Below, piece after piece: positions 24,101 to 36,100 of a DNA stretch of 64,000 nucleotides; the stretch's first letter is position 1, and each line of letters opens with the position of its first letter. The stretch spans positions 20,699,449 through 20,763,448 of the forward strand of contig NC_079491.1 in the NCBI RefSeq assembly GCF_020520425.1, written 5' to 3'. The notes under the pieces were generated by a model. That model had not been told where the DNA came from and did no database searches. It saw only the letters and a program-made list of their open reading frames with translations. Made by a program: the position numbers and the translations under genes. The DNA is from Spinacia oleracea (lineage: Eukaryota; Streptophyta; Magnoliopsida; Caryophyllales; Amaranthaceae).

Positions 24101-27100
24101 TTATCCAAATGATGATATTTGCAATTCTTACAACTTGTAAGAACCTGAATTGTTATTCATTGATTAAAAGCAAACATGATCATCAAATGCTGTGTTACTT
24201 CGACACTCCTCTTTTGGACTCATACTCGTGTCGACCCGACACGACACTGATACGGGTATGGAATCCGTACCGGATCCTTGTCCAGTCAGTCAGACATGGC
24301 TGGTCAGCCCCTGCTTTAAGAAAATTTCCAATCTAGTTTTAATTAACCCTAGATCTGTTAATTAGGAATAAAAATTCACTTTATTTTTTGTTTAAAGCAT
24401 GGGGCTGCATTCAGAAAACTTATTCAATTCTTTTTTTCAAAAGAAATTAATTCTTATTTTCTTTTTCTTTAATTTATTATTTTTTCTAGTAACTTTTTTC
24501 CATATCCCCATACCCGTGTCTAAAATTAGGACAGGGTCCCCGTGTCTTGAAATTTTAACTTCACCGGGTCCGACACTCGGATCCATACCCGTGTCCGACA
24601 CCCGTACCCGAGTCCGAGTAACATAGATCAAATGAATGGATGGGATATACTACCAAGCCACATTGACATTTCAGCAGTTATGTCACCGGTGTCATCCCTC
24701 ATGTTTGCCTTTTGTGGAGGATAAGTGTCAGGAATATGCGTAAATACCATTCTGGTTATTTAATCATGTGAAATTATTTCCTTTAGCCATTCGTATGTTG
24801 ATTGAACTAGGATGAGTAACCTCCTAGTACCTTCCTAAATGTTTGGTGTAATTGGTACCAAAAAAGCTAGCACCTGGCAATTTTATAATTCCTCATCTAT
24901 TTGTTATGGTCAGGATGATGTGCCTTAGGATTTTGATAATTTCTATCTATATATCAACACTTTCTTTATGAAACCATGTAGAAATTTTGAATTTAAAAGA
25001 AAAAAATACTGGTTTATATTTCAAAGGATTTCATTGAAGTGTTTCTTCCTTACCATCTCTCTCAGAGGCTGTTCACTGTTGTCTTACATTCATGAGTTTA
25101 CTAAGGCTCACAGATCATACGTCAACACTTTCTTTTTTAAGCATGAAAGACCATTCTAACACTCTTAGTTTCGTTCAAATGGTTATTACCATTGAATATA
25201 TGGTTCAAAGAAGCAACTTAGAGTGGTCTAAAGTTGGAAGGAAATACGAATCTCCATAAGCAACAATGAGTCACAACCCTTACATTGGAAGGTCCTAGGT
25301 AGTTACATCTGCTAAAGGATAGAAAGTCAAATAATTCATGAATGAAGGTACACAACATCAACTACAACTTAGAAGCTTTAGTGAAGAATGAAACTTGGAT
25401 CTTAACTGAGCTATAGACTGTAAACGGGTCTTAAAATGAAGTATGTACAAGATGGGTCTATAGAGAGGCTGAAGGTACAGTTTCTCATTGTGAAAATGAT
25501 GGTTGTGTTTATTACTGTGAGAATGATTGTTGTGTTTACACTGTCAGAATGATGTTTCTCTTGCTACCATATAGTAATATAAAATGCATCATTAGGGATA
25601 AGCTGCATAACGAATGTCTTTTTCCATGATTTCTTAGAAGCAGAGGTATACATAAAAAAATGGCATTGAAGTTATCCTTGATTTGTTGCGTATTTGCGTA
25701 GCACAAGGATGTAAAGTTGCAAAAAAGCAGAATTTCAGTTCCTGATTGGGATTAAATCGTGTATAAGAAGTGGATATATTAGGAGATCCAGAGATATATA
25801 GTTGATTCAATGGGCAGATTGCTATATTTGAACAGCACAACAGCAGCCATTTCTTATTCTTGTCTGAAATACAGAATATGAAACAAATCTTTTTCCTTTT
25901 TCTTTGGTTAGGTGGTAGCTATTAATGTAACGAGTCACACCATGAAGTAACGGGAAGTGGTGATTGAGTGTTGAACTGGTTGTAGGTACTATTCATGAAG
26001 CATTATGGACAAGATAATGGTATATTTTGTATTTGTATTTGTATATATCGATATATCATACAAATACAGGGATATGAAAAGAAATGTTAGAATAAGTCAC
26101 GTTTATGGTACCATTGGGTTACAAGTTACAACAAGTAAGTCTTTCCTCTTTGCAACGGTTATGGAGAGTTTGCAAGGTTCATGAAATATTGGGTCTGGTG
26201 TATGTTTCATAGAGTTGCTTTGATGAATGAGTTTAAGGTAGGTGTGGATTTAAGTAATATAGAACATTCGAGTGTAAATTTGGTGCAGCGGAATACGTTA
26301 ATCAAAATATTGTGTAACTAGATGGGAAAGAGTTACCTATTTGCGAGTGTTTTAAGTGTTTTAGGCTCTGGCGTCGTAGATAATAGGGAATATGTACCAA
26401 GATGTTAACAAATGGTCAGATCTGGTATGCCCTTGACTTGAGACTGAATGAAAGACTACTGTCCATCCAACTTTGTTGTACATGTCGGAAGACCCACCCA
26501 ACTAGAAGTTCTTGACACGGATACGTGTCCAAGTATCTGTTAGCATTTGATGAAGTTTTGAATGCTTGTAGTCCAAAATGAAGGGTCTATGTGTCTTATG
26601 CATGTGCAATGTTGAGTATGCTACACGGGTACTTATGTGAAATAAAGGGTCAGGGTAACACAGCAGGTTGGAATGTCAGGATCCATGTCCAGCGATGAAT
26701 ATTGAAGAGATGTGTAACTTGAGATGGATGTGTGGAAATGAAAAATGGGGTTAAATCTGCTAGGGTTGAAGTAGCAGTTTATCAAGGATTAAGTGAAGGA
26801 AAATTAATGGTGGCTTAGACTGATTAAATGCCAACATCAAGAGGCATTGTTCTACTGGAGAGTTGGAATAATGGAGGTACTAAACGATGTCAAAGCAGAC
26901 CAAAGATGATTGGATAGAGGAGGTAAAAACAGGACATAATACAATTTCTCTAAGATCATATTGCATTGGTTAAGAGGGAATGAAAGAGAAGGATTCAATT
27001 GAGGGACTAATGAAGAAGTCCTTGATTACAGATCTGATATTGTTGTTGTAGATGGTAGTATTTCAAACTTAGAGGATATATTTTTGTTGCAAATCAGTGA

Positions 27101-30100
27101 ACTGTTAGTTTGAGTTCAATCACTGCATGTTTCGCTATCCTACCATCTTGACAACCAACAGGGCCCAACCTAGAGTATTGAATCTCGGTCACAACTTTGT
27201 ATCACGACCTATTTGAATAGGTATCTGAGCTTATTGCGACTGTGATATTCAGCTGCATTAGATGCAAATCATTTACATTGCTTGCAAATTAGATTTGCTA
27301 CCGTTCACATTCACTGTCTCTGGCATTTATAACCCTGCCTCAGCCTCTACAGAATCCCCCAAGCACAAAGCCATATGTCCGTCTTGGGCATCATTTGTCT
27401 ACCACGATCACCTGCTCTTGAGCCCAAAATCTCATTGGAGACCTCATTGCAAACAAATCTGCCTGCAAATGGTAGCATTAAAAGTGGATCACCGCTGTCC
27501 CTTAAGTTAGAAATGCTACTGTTTACATCCCAAGATTATAGTGAATTAGAGGGGAAGAAAAGAAGCTTGCATAAACAGTAGACTTGGCCTCAGCGTTATA
27601 CCAGAGAAGTTGATCTTTTTCTTGTGATGGTGATCACCAGTTTGCTATCTGGGCAGGGAAGATAGAGAATGGAATTGGTGTGGGTTCTCATTATTACATA
27701 TATCCAAACACATGTAGGGGAACAAAAATGTGTCTGCTTTCTCCAATTAAACTAACTGAATAACTAAAGGGTTTTGATTCGTTTCCTTTTTCTTGAATTA
27801 AGCCGCCTGTTAAAAGTGTGCTATCTTTCACACTGCAATGTCCTCGTATAACTAAAACATTATGTTGCAGTATACCAAATGCTTTCATTGTATTATGTTA
27901 CTATATACCAAATGCTTACATTGTTATTTGCATGCCCATAGTAGGTGTAAATAGATGATTGTAGAATATTTTACACTTTTCTTAAAGTAGAAAGAAAACG
28001 GAAAGCCCCAAAAAGTACAACCCACCTATTACAAGCTCTGACTGACTTGGCGTGTTGCTAACAGGAAGTTAGGTGGGTTGAATAAAGTGGGAAAAGGTTT
28101 TGTTTATGTGTCGAGTTGTTTTGGCGAATATGTTTTTCATGATTTTTTTTGATGGCCTGAGAGGACATAGTTACATTTCATTTGTAGAAGGATTTTTTGG
28201 ATAAAACCACCTTTTAAAGTTCAACTTTTTGAAATAACCACCTTATATGTTTTTTTTAAAAAAAACCACCTTAAACTTACAAAGTTTAAGAAATCACCAC
28301 CTTCTGTTAACTTACGTCAAATGTTCCGTCAAATGTTCCGTTAACTTCCGAATTTTTGGTCGTTGGATGTGGGCCCCACTGACGGAATATTTGACGGAAG
28401 TTAACAGAAGGTGGTGATTTCTTAAACTTTGTAAGTTTAAGGTGGTTTTTTTTTTAAAAAAAACATATAAGGTGGTTATTTCAAAAAGTTGAACTTTAAA
28501 AGGTGGTTTTATCCAAAAAATCCTTTGTAGAAAAATAGTACAGAACTCATGGCTAGTGCCTTATAGTGTGAAAATTGTTCTTACATGTGTAGAGTTATTT
28601 GTTTTTGTGTTAGCCTTCACCTTTAAAAAAAAAAAGAGCATTACGTTTCCCTTGGAGACGTTGATGTATGTTCAGCTTGAGCCCTTTGGGCGGGAGGGGG
28701 AACCTGTTATGTACCCTTGATGTTTAGCATTGAATCTTGACAACTACTAACATGAGTAACATCAATGAGTTGATTGTGAACTCTGGTTGCTGAAAGGCTG
28801 AATCTTTACGTTCGTTTTGATATCATATAAGCATTTTGTTTCTGTTTTTCTTTGTCTTCTGTTAGGCAGTTCCGTACATTTTCCAATTTCTTATCAGTTT
28901 TCTATGTGTTCAGAAGATGTACATTACTCTGATATTCTGGAATGTTATTTTGTTTCGTTTTAACACAATCTATCTTTTTCCTGTGTATTTACTCTGACAG
29001 GTGGATGGCATGATGGTGCTACTGCTGTATGTTTATGGGTACTGGGACAAACAGTAAGTCTGCATCTGTTTCTTGAATGTTTGATGGTCGCTTTTCTTAG
29101 GTACCTTTTGGTCAGATACAAACTTCCACAGGTCTTTTGATCTGTCATCCATCTGCTGAATGAGTTGGATGCAAGAAATCCTTATTGATTTTTATCACTG
29201 AAATAATTTGCTTCATCATTTTTCGCTTTGTGCATATCTTGATAGATAAACGAAATATAACGGGAATTATCTCAAGTTTTCCATGTCTTGCCCAAAATTT
29301 CAACTGTAACAAATATGACTTGGAATATTGCGATGTAAGGCCCTGTTTGGTTCAACTTATAAGTTCGGATATGTTCAGATGAGTTAAGCTCATACAATTG
29401 TCAGATAAGTTAAGACGATAAGTTCTTTTTCCTAACAATTTCACTGACAAATAAGACACTTCAGACAAAATAAGTTTTTTTCAGACAATAAGTTGAACAA
29501 AATCGAGTCTGAGTCCCAATTGGGAAATTGTCTTTCAGTTTCAAAAATATTGTATAGTACGTCAGAGCTAGAGTAGAAGTTTCCTCAATTTGGAATATGA
29601 TTTAAGGCTGAAATTGTTGGTGGGATGCATACTTAAATAATTGAAGTGAACATAGATTTCACATTTGATATACTGGGACCGTGGAGGATTAGACCCCAGT
29701 AACTGGAGGTCAGCCAACATTTGGGAAGAAGGCATCCAAGGTTGGGATTATATTTGGAAAGATTGCAGGATATTGAATATTTTCAGTTAATTGTTTCCTG
29801 ATCAAGCTGAAATGCTATACAGCTACAAAGTATTAGCAATGCACTAGGAGCCTTAAGGTGGAAGACCCATTGTTTTGGTACCTTATTAGGGTCACCTTTT
29901 TTCTTGCCAACACCTTTTTCTTCTCTGTAACTACTGTTTGATTTGGTGCAACATTTTGCACCGAACTATGTATTGACAAATTATAAACCGTAAGTAGTTA
30001 TTGGGGTAAAAAAAATCAGTCTGCACTCAAATTAACTCATTTGTATGTAGAAAACTAGCAGATATGCAGGAAAATTCCGATTGTTTTTGTGGTACGTAGA

Positions 30101-33100
30101 CAGGATAAATTTGACTCTAAATTGAGGCCTTTATTTTGTATATTTGGGCTTTTAGATGAGATAATGTGCTGTGGTAGAGCTCCAAAGTCCGAGTCCTGTC
30201 ATACCTCTACTAATCTTCTACACACTTATTACTTGAGTGTTAGTTGGTTTATATATAAGTGTTTCTTGAAGCTTTTTCCATGTTGGTTGTTTAATTTTTG
30301 TTTATAGATGCGGTTGTTGATGCTTCTTTCTTTGTATCTTATTTTTTACTCTACTGACTGCCACTGCAGGTTTTTGTAGCTAACATTGGAGACGCAAAGG
30401 CGGTGGTGGCGAGATTTACTAGTGCTGGTGATCAGAATGACTCAAATGGTTTCATTCCTTTGAAGGCCATTGTTTTAACGAAAGAACACAAAGCTATATA
30501 CCCACAGGAGCGTGCTCGGATTCAAAAGGTCAGGAAAATTGTCAAATAACGTTCTCAGGTTTATTTATTTTTCTTTTCGAAGTGTTTTTTTACCTTTGGA
30601 ACTGCATTGCACACTCTATTTCTTCAAATCGTAAACCATTCATAGCAGAATTCATATGAAAGCATATAATCAAGGCCTGTGTGCTAAGGTTTTCTTGGCG
30701 ACATGAAATAAAGTCAATTAGGCACAGCCCTGTGTCGAAAGATTGCGTAATGGACTTTTGCTAATATAGAAATACTGGTTAAAGCAAAAACAGAAAACAT
30801 GTGTCCGCACACAAGTGCTAAGAAGGATAAATTCATACAATTAATGATTAGAATTGTTTGAGTATCAATGCCGGTTTAAAAGGAGTTTTGGCGAATGTAA
30901 TGATTCTCATACTGTTTCTGTAAACAAACTACCATTTTATAAGAAATATTCCTGACAAGTTTCAGCTGTTTAACTCTTCAACGATTATCTTTTAACGAGC
31001 ATTTAAAATATGGCTTTTGAAAACCAACTTTTTACATGATGCTCTGAAGTTGGTTCTTTCCAAGAAAGGAATAAACGAAATTAACAAAGTTTTTACTTTG
31101 AACCAACTTTAGACTACAAATTCCATTTTGCTCTTTTGAAGAGCTCCAGCCCCCCGCTGAGCAGTCAAGCTCTCCAAATGAGTATAAAAATAGAATATTG
31201 TATTAGCTGTACCAAGAAGTACGTACGCCTAACGGTTGGGTTTATAATGGACACTAAGTTCCCGAGACAAAGACACTAATGGTGAGAAAAGGGCTAAATA
31301 TTAGCGGGAACAGTATTTCAAAAGATAAAACAGTTGCCTCTTAAATAATATGAAAATAAAGTGTTAACAGAGAACTCCCAACTTCCCAAGTCCCAACACT
31401 CCGACATAAAAAGAACATACTACGTATATATTGTTAGGAATGTTAGCAAATTTTAGCTTTTCAGAAGTGTGTGAATCAAAACTAATCTTGTTTCTTAAAG
31501 ATTTTTTACATCAACCCATATGAATAAGAAATGGAAATAAGTATTCAATATTATTATTGATTATCTAAGACTTTTTTTTTCTTCTTAAAATTGGCACTTT
31601 ATTTCATGTTAACTGATTGATTAAGTTTGTGATATGATAAATGGCTCTTGTTTAAATACTTTCTTAAACAAATTTACTGGTAAAAGAAACTTATAGTTGA
31701 TTTTGTTTATGCAGAATGTTAGTATACATACCAATTTCTTGCTATTTCCTTAGAAGACATCTTTGGGGGTGCAACATATGGCTTCAAATAAGGACCCCCT
31801 ATTATGGTACGGTTGAAGAACTTCACTCAGAAAAAATTGAGATAGAATATCATAAAAAGTACAGTAAAGTTTTGGAAAAAGTCGCGTATAAAATGTCACA
31901 TAACGCCATAAAAATGATCCTAAGGTTTTGAAATAGTACTCTTGTAAAAATGACGTTGACGAATGATATCCCAAAAAAAGGGTTAACAGAAGATTGACAC
32001 CTATTTTACCTGTTGGTCGCTATCTCTACTTCTTCTTTGTTTCTTGTTTTTTTTGGTTTTCTTACGCATATCTTTGATTATTGATAACTTCAAATATTTA
32101 ATTGTAAATAAAATAAGTCCGGATTTGAAAATTGGGTAAAGTTTGAGTCTATATTTGAATTTCCATACAGCCACATTTTGTTTATTGTGATTTTCGTGTC
32201 AGCTTTCCTTAGATTCCTTATGTGATTTATAGTTTTATACGAGTTTTAATTATATCAAGGATTTGAGTGAAGCCCAATCCAAGAGAGAATTCTCTTTAGA
32301 GGTGAATACAATAGTTATAAGGATAATAGGATATCCAAATTCCGAAGGTTGTTCCATATAAATGTTTCCCTTTCATTTTAAAAGGCACCCCTCACGCCCA
32401 TCAAATACAACCTAAACCCATAAAAGCTACAAAACCAATTAGAATTGGGAACAACGTTTTCTTCATAATATATACGTCTATTCCTTTATATTGGTTATAT
32501 CCCTTTACATTTAACCTTGCTTTGTTCCTCAAAACTATGCTATTTTATTCCGTTTATTCCTCAAAATTATGTTTTTAAGAAAAAATGGGATGACTTTGGC
32601 ATTTGACACAATTGTGAGTAACCCGGCTACGCTAGTAGTAAAGGGATATTACTACGAAAAAAGTATAGATCTCGAAGATACCTTTGATCCTGTGCCAAGA
32701 GTAGAAGCAATAAAGATTTAAATTGCTTTTGCTGCATTCATGGGTTTTAGATTGTATCAGGTACGTCAAGCATGCCTTAAAAAATAGTTTCTTGAACATG
32801 GCCCCAACCATTGTTTCTTACTAATTACTAATGTAGAATCTCTCTTAACTTAGGCCTCCACATAATTAGGGCTTCTTTCAACACTTACCCAATCCAAAAA
32901 TACTATACTTAAACGGTAAAAAATGAACCGACGATGATGTAGGAAGTGTGGAAGACAACAACAACAACAACAACAACAAAGCCTTAGTCCCAAAATGATT
33001 TGGGGTCGGCTAACATGAATCGTCGTAGGAGATCGCCAATGTCACCAATCACACCAAAAAGAAGCAAGAAGTAATAACAAAAACAAGGAAGAGAAAGTGG

Positions 33101-36100
33101 AATTAATGAAAGTAAGATAAGAGAAAAATGTATATATATTATAGAAGAAATATTGTAAGAGATACTAAAAAATAAGTAAAGTTTAAAATAAATGAATAAG
33201 TAAAATAAGTATATTTCAAAATAGCATGTAAATTAAAAAAATTGAAAAGAATTTTTTTAAATAAAAAATAAAATAAAAATAGAAAGAAACAAAAACATGA
33301 AAACTGTATAGATCAACTGAAGTCATCAATGTATATTCTCTCCCTCCACTCTGTCCTATCCAACGCCATATTTTCCTCAATCCCAAGAAAGCTCATATCG
33401 TGTTCAATCACCTTCCTCCAAGTTTTCTTAGGTCTTCCCCTACCCCTTACAATTCTATCACTTTGCCACCCTTCTATCCTCCTAACCGGGGCATCACTTG
33501 GTTTTCTGCTCACATGTCCAAACCATCTTAAACGATTTTCCATCATCTTAAACTCAATCGGTGCAACCCCTACTTTCTTCCTAATAATCTCATTCCTCAA
33601 ACGATCCTTTCTTGTATGCCCACACATCCAACGTAACATGCGCATCTCCGCCACATTCATCTTGTGCACGTGACAATGTTTCACTGCCCAGCATTTTGTG
33701 CCGTATAACAAAGCCGGTCGAATTGCCGTGCGGTAAAATTTTCCCTTCAATCTTTGGGGCATGCCTGAATCACATAGGAACCCCGTGGCACCTTTCCACT
33801 TCAACCAACCTGCTTTGATTCTATGGGCCACATCGCCATCCAATTCTCCATCATTTTGGATAATAGATCCTAAATAACGGAACGTTTCAGAGCCTTGGAC
33901 AATTTTCCCATCTAAGGAAGTGTGGAAGCAAACCAAAAAATGGGGAATGATAATACGCCTTAGGTCCACAAATAATCTTCTTGTGAAGTTTGGACACACG
34001 TATTTAGGGTTTTACTAGGCTGTAGTATAACAAAAGCTTGATTGAAAGATAGTGAGTGAGTGAGAAGGCCCATGTCACATAGGATGGAGTGTGAGAGACA
34101 GAGAATTAGTTGTGTGTGTGTGGGGAGGGGGGGGGGGGGGGGGGGAGGTTCACACCACATCACATGGGTTTCCATTTTAAGTAACATGAAATTTTTTGTG
34201 GACATCCGGAAAAAGGAATACGCGAAGATTATTAGCAGAGGATGGAGTATAATTTCCAATTAAGCTGTATACCTTATGATACTCTTTCCTATTATAGACT
34301 TCCAACTAGAATTAACTACTACATGATCGAAGCCATTACACATATGCTTTGTGGAACCAAGGCATGGCTATAAGTTCGTTTTTTTAATGCAACAAACATG
34401 TCAGTTAAAAATTTACGAGACAAAACACATGTAATTTTATTCGACACAACTTATGATTTTAGCCTAGCACAAAGGGACTAAAAGATACTTCCTCCGTTTT
34501 TTTTAACTTGCACCATTTGCTATTTTACACTTCACACACTCTATTTTATCAACTTCTTGTGATTTATACATAATGAATTATATAGTCATGTGGGATCTTG
34601 TTAGATTCGTCTCGATATATATTTACAAAATATCAACTTTTTTATAATTTTAGCTAACGTATAATTGAAGATATTAATGGCTAACCATTTGCATTGTGAA
34701 ACATCAAATGGTGCAAGTAAAAGAAACCAGAGGAAGTATGTTATAAAAAAATTGAATTTCGTTTAGTAAACTTCCAAAAAAAAAAAACGAACTTCCTATT
34801 TTCCTAAGGTGCATGTAACTTGACATAACTAGCTTCCAAGAGATAAAATAGGAATCATATCTTCCGTCAACCTAAATACCTGCAATTTAAGAACTGTTGT
34901 ATACTCACTAGGAAACTGAATCAGTTTCAGTGACCTTAGTTGTTCTCCTTTTGAGCTCCCACTTAGACACCACTTTATGGATCTTTTTTACTGCTACAAT
35001 CAACTTGCAAAAATCAAACACAGGTTTTGTCATCATCAAAACCCCGGGGCAACACTTTTTGATGATCCACTGTTGTGCTTTCATATGAATTAAACTATTG
35101 AAGTTCCATATTTCTTCAATATTGAATGTTCAGTATGATGTATTTACAGGCTGGAGGCTCCGTCAGCACAACTGGACGCCTGCAGGGCCGCCTTGATGTT
35201 TCTAGAGCTTTTGGGGATCGACAGTTCAAAAAGGTTGAACCTTTATGGGATATATACTGATATTTTATGTTTCTTTCAGTTATTCTTCTATAGATCATCT
35301 CTTTTTTTTCATGATGTTACTAAGTCACACATTATTACTACTGCTGAAATGCTAATTTGTATGTAGTCCAGTTAAAGTTTTATAACCATACCAATAAAAC
35401 AATGTTATTATGAGATAATTTAGTAATTTGAATGTCCTCATGAAGATATGAACTATGGACAGCTGGAAGCTGTCCAGACTTCGTGGTTTATTCTGAGTTG
35501 AGGAGTAGCAAGTGCACACACAACACGGGAACCTAATCAGCATGTGCTCACACACATATAACTGGCTTTTGAATCCAGTTATACATGAAATAGAATGTTG
35601 GGTTAGTAAGAAGAATTAAGTGGATGAGTGGAGCAGAGATGTGTATGTTGGTATGGATGTGTGGGAACACCTTGAGTGATAGAACTAGGAATGTGGATAT
35701 TTGGAGAAAGTTGGAGTTGCAGATATTGAGAATAAGGGAGAGCCGTCTACGTTGGTTTTGGGAAAATGTGAGACATTGACTAGAGGTTGCATCAGTTGGT
35801 AGGGTGGAGGATTGGAATAATAGAGATTTCAAAAGAAGACGAGGCAGTCCGGAGATGACTTGGATTTAGGGGGTTGAAATGGCATGAAGAAAGTTGGTAT
35901 GTCAGAGCCAAGAGCATGTAGCATGGAGGAAGAGATCTTTGTGGATGGCCAATGAGATAGATTTTTTGTTTCATGCAGCCGACCCCCATCCTCTTGGGAA
36001 TAAAGCTTTGGTTTTGTTGTCAATTTTGTGACTCCAGTTGCTTCTGGCATAAATTATGATTGGGTACCTGTGTTTGTCATTGGTAGAACGGTGGTGTCAC

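Noticed and set aside
33915..33999. N-terminal 29 codons of the antisense LINE ORF
   Set aside because: They lie outside the 14-bp target duplication boundary, so they are host intron sequence, not part of the element protein.
34060..34263. Gly-rich 67-codon ORF
   Set aside because: Produced by the poly-G tract at 34127-34145.
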